From the NCBI GenBank assembly GCA_035606335.1, contig DATNFP010000108.1:1-18517 (forward strand): DNA of 18,517 nt, written 5' to 3'. Of the stretch, positions 1 through 8,658 are shown piece after piece. Origin of the DNA: DATNFP01 sp035606335. Lineage in GTDB: Bacteria > Bacteroidota > Bacteroidia > Chitinophagales > Chitinophagaceae. Both the position numbers and the translations under genes were made by a program. The notes under the pieces were generated by a model, which was not told the origin of the DNA, made no database searches, and worked only from the letters and a program-made list of their open reading frames with translations. The first letter of the stretch is position 1; each line of letters begins with the position of its first letter.

Positions 1-968
1 TGCAAATGGTTGCCCAAATGATCATTCCTTTTGCCATGGTGTTTGCATTGGGCTTCTATCTCCGGAAGAAAAAATTTGCCCGGATCATTTTTGGCGTCAT
101 GACTGTAGGTTTCCTATGCCTTGTCATACCAACTATAAATGCAGAAGTCCACGGTAATCCCATGGTAAGCAAAATGGGTATTGCGCAGCCAGGAGGAAAT
201 ATGGAGGGTAAAGAAGTTAGGTTTGGCGCTCCCGCCTCGGCATACTGGAGTATAGCCACTACCGTTATCTCCACAGGCTCTGTAAATTCCATGCACGATA
301 GTTTTATGCCGCTATCCGGTATGAACATGATGCTGGGCATGATGGTCAATTCCTTTTATGGTGGTGTTGGTGTGGGCCTGATAAACTTCTATGTTTATAT
401 GATCATTGCCATATTCATAGCAGGGTTGATGGTGGGACGCACACCCGAATTTCTCGGCAAAAAGATTGAGGCGCGTGAAATGAAAATAGCGATGATAGTT
501 GCTTTGCTACATCCGTTTCTCATACTTGTTGGCACAGCTCTCTCATCATATTTCGCTGCTCACGATGCCAATATGAGTTGGTGGTTTACAGATGCTGCAG
601 GTAAGCATAATGCAAGCGGCTGGTTGAATAATCCCGGTTATCATGGCTTTAGTGAAATGCTGTATCAGTACACATCTTCGTCAGCCAACAATGGTAGCGG
701 TTTTGCGGGTCTTACTGCAAATAATCCCTTCTGGAACATCTCTACAGGTATTGTACTTATTTTCTCACGTTACTTGCCCATTATAGGACCTGTGGCTATT
801 GCCGGTTCGTTAGCTCAGAAAAAGTATATCCCTGCAAGCGCCGGTACACTTAAGATCGATACAGTAACATTTGCAACAGTCATTCTTGCAGTAAAGGTCA
901 TTATAGCTGCTCTGTCATTTTTCCCGGCTTTAGCATTAGGCCCTATTGCTGAATGGGTAAGTATTTAA
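1..968 (+). CDS. kdpA: Potassium-transporting ATPase subunit KdpA (5' partial)
   Basis: This is the K+-translocating channel-like subunit of the KdpFABC pump in the inner membrane. The reading frame is open to the left edge (first whole codon at position 3), so the ATG at 6 is internal. About 321 residues are visible; the E. coli protein has about 557, so roughly the N-terminal 40 percent is missing. Two of the four selectivity-filter loops can be seen: STGSVNSMHDS near 269-303 and the SSSANNGSGFAG loop near 676-711. Family signatures IAGLMVGRTPEFLGKKIE and the C-terminal FPALALGPIAEW are also present. Several hydrophobic membrane segments surround them. It is followed after 40 bases by kdpB, so it is the first visible gene of the operon. 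The operon promoter and any kdpF lie outside the window. Confidence 0.97.
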   Translation, partial: QMVAQMIIPFAMVFALGFYLRKKKFARIIFGVMTVGFLCLVIPTINAEVHGNPMVSKMGIAQPGGNMEGKEVRFGAPASAYWSIATTVISTGSVNSMHDSFMPLSGMNMMLGMMVNSFYGGVGVGLINFYVYMIIAIFIAGLMVGRTPEFLGKKIEAREMKIAMIVALLHPFLILVGTALSSYFAAHDANMSWWFTDAAGKHNASGWLNNPGYHGFSEMLYQYTSSSANNGSGFAGLTANNPFWNISTGIVLIFSRYLPIIGPVAIAGSLAQKKYIPASAGTLKIDTVTFATVILAVKVIIAALSFFPALALGPIAEWVSI

Positions 969-1008
969 TCGTTTAAATAAACTACAGCTATCGTAAAATA
1001 GTTTTGAA

Positions 1009-3114
1009 ATGAAAAAGAAAGAAAAGAAAAGTTTGTTTGAGCCTGCACTGATAGGAGAAGCCATTAAGCAGTCCTTCGTCAAGCTCAATCCAAAAGTATT
1101 ATGTCGCAATCCTGTAATGTTCACCGTAGAGATAGGCAGCGCCGTTATGCTGGTTGTTTGCATATTGATATTGAAAGGCGCACAGGGGCAGGGTTCATTT
1201 ATCTACAATTTTATCATCTTCCTGGTGCTCCTCATTACCTTGTTATTCGCAAATTTTGCCGAAGGTTTGGCAGAAGCACGCGGTAAGGCCCAGGCTGCCT
1301 CACTTCGTAAAACACGTGAAGAAACACCTGCAAAAAAAGTTGTGCTAATGGGAGAGATATTTGTAAACGAAATTCACAATGTTTCTTCTTCTGAATTAGT
1401 CAAAGGAGACATCTTTATTGCAGAAGCTGGAGATATTATTCCCACCGATGGTGAAATAATTGAAGGCATAGCCACTATAGACGAATCTGCCATTACAGGT
1501 GAATCTGCACCTGTAATACGTGAAGCAGGTGGCGATAAATCTTCTGTAACAGGTGGTACAAAGGTCCTTTCCGATAAGATAAAAGTGAAGGTAACTACCG
1601 AACCTGGAGAAAGTTTTCTCGATAAGATGATCGCATTGGTAGAAGGAGCAACACGCCAGAAAACGCCAAATGAAATAGCGCTGAACATTTTACTGGCTGG
1701 GTTCACGCTGGTGTTCATTATTGTTTGTGTTACTCTTCATCCTTTTGCAGCTTATGCAAAAACGAACATTCCAATCTCCGCCTATATTTCCCTGTTTGTA
1801 TGTCTTATACCAACTACAATTGGTGGATTGCTTTCTGCAATAGGCATCTCCGGCATGGATCGTGCTTTGCGCGCCAATGTAATTGCCAAATCAGGTAAAG
1901 CCGTAGAAACAGCAGGCGATATCGATACATTATTGCTCGACAAAACAGGCACCATAACAATAGGCAACCGCAAAGCAACAAGCTTTTTTGCAGCCCCGGG
2001 CATAAACGAACAGGCAATGATAAATGCTGCAGTGTTAGGCTCTTCTTCCGACAGTACACCCGAAGGCAAATCAATCGTAGAATTAGGACGGAAATTATTA
2101 CCTGAAAATAAGCTCGTGACACAACTTGATAAATTCAGCATAGACGGCAGTGCAAATCTTACCAGCTATCTTTCTCCCGTATTGAACGTAATTCAGTTTA
2201 CAGCCGAAACACGCAGCAGTGGTATAGATCTCGAAAATGGTATTAAGATTCGTAAAGGTGCTTTCGATGCCATGCGCGACAAAGTGCTAAAAGCAGGTAA
2301 TAAATTTCCTATGGAGACTGCTAATCGGGTCAATACCATTTCTGCAAATGGTGGCACTCCCCTCGTGGTCATTGAAAATAATGAAGTACTGGGAGTAATA
2401 GAATTACAGGATATTATAAAACCCGGTATACAGGAACGTTTCACACGCCTTCGCAAAATGGGTGTAAAGACCGTAATGGTAACAGGTGACAATCCCTTAA
2501 CTGCAAAATTCATCGCAGAGAAAGCAGGCGTGGATGATTATATAGCCGAGGCCAAACCAGAAGATAAAATGACTTACATCCGCAAAGAGCAGCAAGGCGG
2601 TAAGCTGGTTGCAATGATGGGCGATGGTACTAACGATGCTCCTGCACTTGCACAGGCTGATGTGGGCGTGGCCATGAATAGTGGTACTTCTGCTGCAAAA
2701 GAAGCAGGAAATATGGTAGACCTGGATAACGACCCAACAAAGCTCATTGAAATTGTAGAAATAGGTAAACAATTACTCATGACAAGAGGCACATTAACCA
2801 CTTTCTCTATTGCCAATGATGTGGCAAAATACTTTGCCATTGTACCGGCATTGTTTATTGTATCTATCCCGGCTCTGCAAGCGCTTAACATCATGAACCT
2901 GCATAGCCCCGAAAGCGCGATACTTTCAGCGGTGATCTTTAATGCTATCATTATACCATTGCTGATCCCATTAGCATTGCGAGGTGTTGCTTACAAACCA
3001 ATAGGAGCAAGTGCCCTGTTACGTCGCAATTTATTTATATACGGAATAGGAGGTATCATACTGCCATTCGTCGGGATTAAAATTATAGATGTGATCATCT
3101 CATTATTCCTCTAA
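1009..3114 (+). CDS. kdpB: Potassium-transporting P-type ATPase subunit KdpB
   Basis: This is the ATP-hydrolysing subunit of KdpFABC, a P-type ATPase that drives K+ uptake. The 701-residue product is slightly longer than the 682 residues of E. coli. Visible motifs in order are TGES (residues 163-166, actuator domain), the phosphorylation motif DKTGTIT with catalytic Asp311, the nucleotide-binding KGAF motif, and the hinge GDGTNDAP (538-545). Hydrophobic segments lie near residues 35-85 and 220-290 and at the C-terminus. Ser166 in TGES matches the serine known in E. coli (Ser162) to be phosphorylated to shut the pump off at high K+, so that brake could exist here too. The ATG at 1009 is preceded by an A-rich stretch with no clear Shine-Dalgarno site, as is usual in Bacteroidota. 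It lies 22 bases upstream of kdpC, consistent with one transcript. Confidence 0.98.
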   Translation: MKKKEKKSLFEPALIGEAIKQSFVKLNPKVLCRNPVMFTVEIGSAVMLVVCILILKGAQGQGSFIYNFIIFLVLLITLLFANFAEGLAEARGKAQAASLRKTREETPAKKVVLMGEIFVNEIHNVSSSELVKGDIFIAEAGDIIPTDGEIIEGIATIDESAITGESAPVIREAGGDKSSVTGGTKVLSDKIKVKVTTEPGESFLDKMIALVEGATRQKTPNEIALNILLAGFTLVFIIVCVTLHPFAAYAKTNIPISAYISLFVCLIPTTIGGLLSAIGISGMDRALRANVIAKSGKAVETAGDIDTLLLDKTGTITIGNRKATSFFAAPGINEQAMINAAVLGSSSDSTPEGKSIVELGRKLLPENKLVTQLDKFSIDGSANLTSYLSPVLNVIQFTAETRSSGIDLENGIKIRKGAFDAMRDKVLKAGNKFPMETANRVNTISANGGTPLVVIENNEVLGVIELQDIIKPGIQERFTRLRKMGVKTVMVTGDNPLTAKFIAEKAGVDDYIAEAKPEDKMTYIRKEQQGGKLVAMMGDGTNDAPALAQADVGVAMNSGTSAAKEAGNMVDLDNDPTKLIEIVEIGKQLLMTRGTLTTFSIANDVAKYFAIVPALFIVSIPALQALNIMNLHSPESAILSAVIFNAIIIPLLIPLALRGVAYKPIGASALLRRNLFIYGIGGIILPFVGIKIIDVIISLFL

Positions 3115-3136
3115 TATTTTTAACGATTTTATAATT

Positions 3137-3703
3137 ATGAAAAAGAATCTCATACCCGCGTTATTACTTTCTGTTGTTTGCCTCATATTTTTTTGCGGTA
3201 TTTATACAGCAGTTATCTGGGGTATTACACAGCTCGCTCCAAATCATGGAAATGGCTTTGTAGTAAAAGCTTCAAACGGAAAATATTATTATACTGATAT
3301 TGTGCAAAAATTTACCGCCGATAATTATTTCTGGCCGCGCCCGTCCGCAGTTGACTATAATGCGAATGGCTCTGGGGGTAGCAATAAAGGTCCCGCTAAT
3401 CCAGATCTGTTAAAACAGATAAAGAATAGAATAGATACGTTTACAAAGCATAATCCCGGCATTGATAAAGCTTCCATTCCATCAGATATGGTTACAGCAA
3501 GCGGTAGCGGCCTTGACCCGGATATAAGTATCCAAGGAGCCAATGTGCAGATAAAACGTGTTGCTGCTGCAAGACATCTACCGGAAGAAAAGATTCAGCA
3601 ATTAGTAAACGCCCATATAGAAAAACCCCTTTTCGGTTTATTCGGCCCTGAGAAAATAAATGTATTGAAGCTGAACCTTGCATTAGACAATTTAAGACAG
3701 TAA
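3137..3703 (+). CDS. kdpC: Potassium-transporting ATPase subunit KdpC
   Basis: KdpC is the single-span accessory subunit of the Kdp pump and is required for its assembly and activity. The 188-residue length matches the family (about 190). One N-terminal membrane helix is seen at about residues 7-30. The periplasmic part has the family features: FWPRPSAVDYNANGSGGSN, GPANPDL, PSDMVTASGSGLDPDIS and the C-terminal LFGPEKINVLKLNLALD. The gene sits between kdpB and the porin, with 50 bases to the next start. Nothing is odd about it. Identification rests on these motifs and the kdpA-kdpB-kdpC order. Confidence 0.97.
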   Translation: MKKNLIPALLLSVVCLIFFCGIYTAVIWGITQLAPNHGNGFVVKASNGKYYYTDIVQKFTADNYFWPRPSAVDYNANGSGGSNKGPANPDLLKQIKNRIDTFTKHNPGIDKASIPSDMVTASGSGLDPDISIQGANVQIKRVAAARHLPEEKIQQLVNAHIEKPLFGLFGPEKINVLKLNLALDNLRQ

Positions 3704-3753
3704 ACTTTTCTTTATTAAAAAGATAAATCAAAACAATTACATCAAACATACTT

Positions 3754-5169
3754 ATGAAGAAAGAAATAATAGCATTAGCGGCAGTGGCAGCTCTAATGTT
3801 TACTCAACAAACAGCTAAAGCGCAAGACACAGAAGACGATAAAAAAACTGCGTCAGTTGAAGCTCCCCCCTCTGATGCCACTGAAAAAATCCCCTGGGAT
3901 GGCTTCGATTTTACTTGGGTTAATGGTAATGACCGCCGGGATTCATCTGTGTTCCATATACCCTATTTTACACCAAGCATCCTAATTGATTGCAATGCTA
4001 CACATTCTTTCAATAGCCCTATAGATCATACTGTGGTGGGCTCCACTGCACTCTCCCGGAATGATGAAATGGTTATTTCTGCAATAAATTTAGGAGGGGA
4101 TTTCAGTTTCGGAAATGCACGCGGTAGAATAATGACACAGTTCGGAGCACGTTCGCAGGTTGTTCCCCGAAACGATTTAAGTCCCTATCGCGGCCAATAC
4201 GATCTTGCTGATGCTTATCGTTATCTTGACGAAGCATATGCAGGCTATCATTTCAACAAATGGTATGGCATCAATGTAGACTTTGGATTGTTCATGTCTT
4301 ACATAGGTCTTAATTCATATTATCAGGAAGAAAACTGGGAATACCAGGCATCATTCACTTCTGATAATACACCATGGTTTTTCAACGGTATTCGCATCCA
4401 GCTGTTTGTTTCAAAATATTTAAAGATCGAACCCTGGATCATCAATGGCTGGCAGAGTTATGGTTCATTCAATGCTTTGCCAGGCTTGGGTACCAATATC
4501 ACTTATATCCCTAAAGAATACATAAAAATGCTAACAAATGATTACTGGGGCACAGATGCTGCAGGTCTCTTAGGCCGCCACAGATTTCACTCAGACAATA
4601 GTTTCTTTCTAAGGTATTACGATCACTCAAGATCAAAAGGTGTTTCCCGCATGGCATTTACAGCCACAGGAGATATTGGTTTTGAAAAAGGTGATGGAGT
4701 TAATGGTTTCAAAAGCGATCCCGTAAAAGGCCCTGCCCAATATTTCATAAGCTGGATGGTGTATAACAAGATATGGTTCGATAGAAACAAGTTCGGAATA
4801 TATTTCGGAGGTGGCTGGATGACCAATCCGGGTCGCTATTTGGTGCTTGCTCCTACAGGTGATGCAAGTCCTTTACCCAATCCATATAACCCTACCAAAC
4901 CTGCAGGCACACATCCATTTAGTGAAAATCCTGGTGATCCATTTACTGGTTGGGATTGTTCCATTGGTTTTAGCTGGACGCCAAATCAGAGTATCGAATT
5001 TAAAACCGAATGGGTACATCGTGAGGCAAGCGTAGATTATTTTGCAGGCCCTGGTGGTGTTACGTCACCAAGTGGCTATACTTATACCCCTATCCCATCA
5101 TCAGGCTGGGCGCCGGATCTTGTAAAATCGGAAAGTCGCGTTGTTTTTGCAGCGTTGTTCCGTTTATAA
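3754..5169 (+). CDS. Outer-membrane beta-barrel porin of the kdp operon (OmpL-like/BBP2 type)
   Basis: The 471-residue product begins with a signal peptide (MKKEIIALAAVAALMFTQQT, then AKA before Q24), so it is exported. The mature part alternates short aromatic/polar strands and turns (for example YRYLDEAYAGYHFNKWYG and FGIYFGGGWMTNPGRY) and ends in a hydrophobic-aromatic strand VVFAALFRL, as outer-membrane barrels do. It resembles the putative beta-barrel porin-2 family of Bacteroidota, which I know from kdp loci of this phylum; that assignment is from memory of the family, not a search. It lies 50 bases after kdpC and 9 bases before kdpD, so it is very likely co-transcribed. I infer that it admits K+ through the outer membrane when the cell is short of K+. 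The substrate is not readable from sequence. Confidence 0.85.
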   Translation: MKKEIIALAAVAALMFTQQTAKAQDTEDDKKTASVEAPPSDATEKIPWDGFDFTWVNGNDRRDSSVFHIPYFTPSILIDCNATHSFNSPIDHTVVGSTALSRNDEMVISAINLGGDFSFGNARGRIMTQFGARSQVVPRNDLSPYRGQYDLADAYRYLDEAYAGYHFNKWYGINVDFGLFMSYIGLNSYYQEENWEYQASFTSDNTPWFFNGIRIQLFVSKYLKIEPWIINGWQSYGSFNALPGLGTNITYIPKEYIKMLTNDYWGTDAAGLLGRHRFHSDNSFFLRYYDHSRSKGVSRMAFTATGDIGFEKGDGVNGFKSDPVKGPAQYFISWMVYNKIWFDRNKFGIYFGGGWMTNPGRYLVLAPTGDASPLPNPYNPTKPAGTHPFSENPGDPFTGWDCSIGFSWTPNQSIEFKTEWVHREASVDYFAGPGGVTSPSGYTYTPIPSSGWAPDLVKSESRVVFAALFRL

Positions 5170-5178
5170 ATAGAAGAT

Positions 5179-6306
5179 ATGAATGAAAACAGAGACCAGG
5201 AAGCAGACCATTTTCTCGACCTCATAAAGAAGTCGCGCAAGGGAAAGTTAAAAATTTACATAGGCATGAGTGCTGGTGTGGGCAAGTCGTTTCGTATGCT
5301 TCAGGAAGCCCGTACATTGTTGCAAAATGGTATTGACGTTAAGATAGGATTTATTGAGCCACATGGCAGAGCAGAAACAGTAGCGCTTACAGATGGATTA
5401 CCGTTAATTCCCCGTACAAGGGTCTTCTATAAAGGAAAAGAATTGGAAGAAATGGATCTTCAGGCCGTATTGAATTTACGGCCTGAAGTTGTTATTGTAG
5501 ATGAATTAGCTCATACCAACATACCTGGCAGCAAAAATGAAAAACGTTGGCAGGATGTAATGGACATACTTGATGCCGGGATCAATGTGATAACTGCTGT
5601 AAACATCCAGCATATAGAGAGCCTTAACGACATTGTAAAACAAATAACCGGCATTGAAGTAACAGAAAGGATACCTGATAAAATACTAAAACTGGCGGAT
5701 GAAGTTGTAAACATCGATCTTACAGCTGATGAATTAATTGCAAGGTTGAAACAAGGGAAGATATATGCCCCTGAAAAGGTGGAATTGGCGCTTCGCAATT
5801 TCTTTAAGTCCGACAGTATTTTACAACTGCGCGAACTGGCATTAAAAGAGGTAGCAGGTCAGATAGAACGTAAAGTTGAGACAGAAATACCGCGGAATAT
5901 CTCCTATCGGCACGAAAAAATACTGGCATGTATCAGTAGCAATGAGAAAACTGCAAAAACTGTTATCCGAAAAACGGCACGGCTTGCAAATTATTATAAT
6001 GCACAATGGTATGCATTATATATCGAGACCCCTTCAGAAAGCCCCGAAAAAATTGCTTTGGATAAACAACGATATTTAATTAATAACTTTAAGCTGGCTA
6101 CCGAGCTTGGCGCTGAAGTATCCACTATGAAAAGCAACAATGTCGCAACATCTATCGCCGAAGCGGCTGAAGCTAAAAACATTACTACAGTATGCATCGG
6201 CAAACCTACTATGGGACTGGCAAAAATAATATTAGCCACTAATGTTTTCAATCAGCTTTTGAAAAAGCTTTCTGAGAACAAAATTGATCTGATCATTATG
6301 TCTTAA
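5179..6306 (+). CDS. kdpD: Short KdpD: ATP-binding sensor domain plus USP domain, no kinase
   Basis: The product is 375 residues, against about 895 for E. coli KdpD, and corresponds only to its cytoplasmic N-terminal half. The KdpD sensor domain carries a Walker A motif GMSAGVGKS (29-37) and a Walker B-like VVIVDELAHTN with Asp108-Glu109, followed by PGSKNEKRWQDV. A universal-stress-protein (USP) domain follows from about 245 to the end (KILACISSNEKTAKTVIRKT ... VCIGKPTMG). There are no membrane helices, no HisKA and no ATPase domain. This is not a frameshift remnant: the stop at 6304 is clean, and the kinase that follows has its own N-terminal membrane helix. In other bacteria KdpD senses K+, ionic strength and, via the USP domain in Firmicutes, cyclic di-AMP. 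Here it presumably acts in trans on the histidine kinase encoded 8 bases downstream. Confidence 0.93.
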   Translation: MNENRDQEADHFLDLIKKSRKGKLKIYIGMSAGVGKSFRMLQEARTLLQNGIDVKIGFIEPHGRAETVALTDGLPLIPRTRVFYKGKELEEMDLQAVLNLRPEVVIVDELAHTNIPGSKNEKRWQDVMDILDAGINVITAVNIQHIESLNDIVKQITGIEVTERIPDKILKLADEVVNIDLTADELIARLKQGKIYAPEKVELALRNFFKSDSILQLRELALKEVAGQIERKVETEIPRNISYRHEKILACISSNEKTAKTVIRKTARLANYYNAQWYALYIETPSESPEKIALDKQRYLINNFKLATELGAEVSTMKSNNVATSIAEAAEAKNITTVCIGKPTMGLAKIILATNVFNQLLKKLSENKIDLIIMS

Positions 6307-6314
6307 TATTTATT

Positions 6315-8018
6315 ATGAGATTCTCCCTGAAGTTCAAAACTGCGATTGGTATTGGTTTACTGTTTGGCTTATTACTCACATTAAGCATAGTGTCTTTTGT
6401 TTTCATAAACCGGCTTTCCGAAAAAACAGAGAATCTGCTTACTGCCAATTATCTCACAATGAGATATTGCAACCAGATGCGTCATGCTCTCGATGTCTCC
6501 ACCTATGATACCTCTGCCTATACCTTATTCGAAAAAAATCTTTCACTACAGGAAAAAAACATTACTGAACCTGGCGAAGATCAGGCTACTGAAAAACTAC
6601 AGTATTATTTTAATGTCTATAAGAAGGGAAATAAAAGCCCTGCAATCATTCATGCTATCAACGACGAGCTTTATACCATTTTTATGCTCAATCAAAACGC
6701 ATTGGAACATAAAAATGCAGTAGCATTACACACAGCAGGTAAAGCCAAGCTATGGATATCTGTATTAACAGTGATCGTAGTACTGATCGGGTTTACATTA
6801 ACTCTAAATTTCCCCGGCTATATCGCAAATCCTATCCGCATGCTAACTGAAGGTATTACCGAGATCGCACAGAAAAATTATAGCAAGCGCATATACCTGG
6901 ATAATAATGATGAATTTGGAGAGATGGCAAACGCATTCAATCAGATGGCGGAGAAGCTATACGAATATGAACATAGCAACCTTTCCAAATTAATGTTCGG
7001 GAAAAAGCGAATAGAGACCATTATCAACCAGATGGAGGATGCCGTAATAGGGTTGGATGCGGGAAATAAAATATTATTCATCAACAATACTGCGGAAAGT
7101 CTCTTTAACCTGAAGGGTAATGAGATTATGGGCAAATATGCGCCTGACGTTGCGCTGTATAACGACCTGTTCCGAACCGTACTGCAGAATAAGAAGGAGC
7201 AAGACCCATTAAAAATAGTTGTGGATGGAAGGGAAAATTATTTCTCGGTAGATCACAGGGCGGTTTTCAGTGAGGAGAAATCAATTGGTGAGGTATTTAC
7301 TTTGAAAAATATTACAACTTTTAAAGAGCTTGATATATCAAAAACAAATTTGCTCGCTACTATTTCTCATGAATTAAAAACTCCGATATCCTCCATTAAA
7401 ATGAGCGCACATTTATTAACCGACGATCGCATCGGTATGCTGAATATGGAGCAGAAAGAAATGGTGAACAATATAGCTGATGACGCAGAAAGGCTATTAA
7501 AGATTACCGGAGAGCTACTCAATATGACCCAGATAGAAACAGGAAACATTCAGCTTAAAATTCAAAAAATCAGTCCTAAGGAAATTGTGATAGAAAGCCT
7601 GCATGCGGTACAGTTCCAGGCAAAACAAAAAAACATACACATAGAATTACAGTTCCCGGAACAGCTACCCGAAGTTTTTGCAGATACGGACAAAGCGTCC
7701 TGGGTGCTGATTAATTTACTTACTAACGCTATTAAGTTTTCTCCGGAAGACAGTAAGATCATTGTTAATGTTCATGCTCAAAACAATTTCATTCAATTCT
7801 CAGTAAAAGATTTTGGCATCGGCATTGAAGAAAAATACATCTCAAAAATTTTTGAGCGCTATTTCAAGGCGTCAGAAAATGAACAAACCGGTACAGGTTT
7901 AGGACTTGCTATCTCTAAAGAGTTTATTGATGCACAGGGAGGAAGTATTGATGTGAAAAGCCAATATGGCAAAGGGAGTGAATTTAGTTTTTCATTGCCC
8001 ACTAGTAATGCGGCATAA
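6315..8018 (+). CDS. Membrane histidine kinase (HAMP-PAS-HisKA-HATPase), probable partner of the short KdpD
   Basis: The 567-residue sensor kinase has membrane helices at about 9-31 and 145-165 flanking a periplasmic region of about 110 residues. These are followed by a HAMP linker (about 166-222, starting NPIRMLTEG), a PAS domain (about 233-340), the HisKA dimerisation domain with SHELKTP and phospho-acceptor His352, and the HATPase_c domain. The latter shows the N box around Asn471 (NLLTNAIKF), the G1 box DFGIGI at 499 and the G2 box GTGLGLA from 526. All catalytic boxes look intact. It starts 8 bases after the kdpD stop, so the two are surely co-expressed. It lacks the four-helix membrane domain of classical KdpD, so it is a different kinase recruited to the locus. 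No receiver-domain gene is adjacent. The cognate regulator is unknown. Confidence 0.93.
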   Translation: MRFSLKFKTAIGIGLLFGLLLTLSIVSFVFINRLSEKTENLLTANYLTMRYCNQMRHALDVSTYDTSAYTLFEKNLSLQEKNITEPGEDQATEKLQYYFNVYKKGNKSPAIIHAINDELYTIFMLNQNALEHKNAVALHTAGKAKLWISVLTVIVVLIGFTLTLNFPGYIANPIRMLTEGITEIAQKNYSKRIYLDNNDEFGEMANAFNQMAEKLYEYEHSNLSKLMFGKKRIETIINQMEDAVIGLDAGNKILFINNTAESLFNLKGNEIMGKYAPDVALYNDLFRTVLQNKKEQDPLKIVVDGRENYFSVDHRAVFSEEKSIGEVFTLKNITTFKELDISKTNLLATISHELKTPISSIKMSAHLLTDDRIGMLNMEQKEMVNNIADDAERLLKITGELLNMTQIETGNIQLKIQKISPKEIVIESLHAVQFQAKQKNIHIELQFPEQLPEVFADTDKASWVLINLLTNAIKFSPEDSKIIVNVHAQNNFIQFSVKDFGIGIEEKYISKIFERYFKASENEQTGTGLGLAISKEFIDAQGGSIDVKSQYGKGSEFSFSLPTSNAA

Positions 8019-8046
8019 CTATATGAATATAGTAAGCATACATTTA

Positions 8047-8078
8047 TTTGATTTTCATTCCTATACTTGATACTTTAG
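8047..8078 (+). promoter_or_regulatory. Candidate promoter of the NUDIX gene
   Basis: TTTG at 8047-8050 is followed after 20 bases by TACTTTAG at 8071-8078. This is one mismatch from the Bacteroidota -33/-7 pattern (TTTG, 19-21 bases, TAnnTTTG). The -7 element ends 20 bases before the ATG at 8099. It would give the NUDIX gene a start independent of the kdp operon. Such matches arise by chance in AT-rich DNA. Confidence 0.35.
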
Positions 8079-8098
8079 ATAAGTCTTAATTAATTGTA

Positions 8099-8512
8099 AT
8101 GGAAAAACGTTTTAATATCAGAGTTTATGGTATATGGTTGAACGAGAGTAATATTTTAATAAACGAAGAGCAGATAAGAGGAGAAACAGTAATAAAACTA
8201 CCCGGAGGTGGAATGGATTGGGGAGAAGGCACTATTGATTGCCTGAAAAGAGAATGGAAAGAAGAATTGAATATCGATATAGAAGTGCTCGACCATTTTT
8301 ATACTACCGATTTTTTTCAGACTTCAGCCTTCGACAATTCACAGGTCATTAGTATCTATTATATGGTATCTGCCGGATTGCCTGTAGTCATTCACAATAA
8401 TTTCCCCGAAGAAAAAACATTCTGGACACCGCTGAATAGCATTTCCACCGATACATTTACCCTTCCTATTGATAAAATAGTTGGCAAAATGCTGCAGACT
8501 TTATATAAATGA
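8099..8512 (+). CDS. Small NUDIX hydrolase
   Basis: The product is 137 residues long, a single NUDIX fold. The NUDIX box at residues 37-59 reads GGMDWGEGTIDCLKREWKEE and then LNI. It matches G-x5-E-x7-R-E-U-x-E-E-x-G-U, except that the penultimate Gly is Asn58; the metal-binding Glu pair and the Arg-Glu are intact, so it should be active. The family cleaves nucleoside diphosphates linked to other groups. The substrate cannot be told from sequence; the N-terminus (NIRVYGIWLNESNILI) resembles small NUDIX proteins annotated only by domain. It begins 80 bases after the kinase gene with a possible promoter of its own, so membership of the kdp operon is doubtful. Confidence 0.88.
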   Translation: MEKRFNIRVYGIWLNESNILINEEQIRGETVIKLPGGGMDWGEGTIDCLKREWKEELNIDIEVLDHFYTTDFFQTSAFDNSQVISIYYMVSAGLPVVIHNNFPEEKTFWTPLNSISTDTFTLPIDKIVGKMLQTLYK

Positions 8513-8580
8513 TGATTTGTAGTTTCAAGCTCACAATAAGGATCAGTAACCCAGCTAAGGTTTTTTTCATAAAGTTTATA

Positions 8581-8658
8581 TTTAGGGTGAATTAAAAAAA
8601 CATTAGTATCAACTAGTATTTAAATGAATAACTTATTCCTAACTGATATGTCATCACT
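8581..8658. repeat. Direct repeat A: duplicated 3' end and flank of the small barrel gene
   Basis: This 78-base stretch beginning TTTAGGGTGAATTAAAAAA is repeated almost identically at 9410-9485, with one two-base gap and few substitutions. It covers 32 bases beyond the stop codon and the last 15 codons of the minus-strand gene. Read on the minus strand, the flank ends in a run of seven T after a very weak stem, so it may help end transcription. It marks one edge of a tandem duplication with a unit of about 829 bases. Confidence 0.9.

Noticed and set aside
1374..2951. Minus-strand open frames inside kdpB
   Set aside because: They are complementary to conserved P-type ATPase motifs and show no features of their own.
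8019..8032. Palindrome CTATATGAATATAG right after the kinase stop codon
   Set aside because: A six-pair stem made mostly of A-T pairs with no T run is too weak to call an operon terminator.
8548..8567. AACC-GGTT stem followed by seven T after the NUDIX gene
   Set aside because: The stem is only four pairs. The T run fits a terminator but the hairpin is not convincing.
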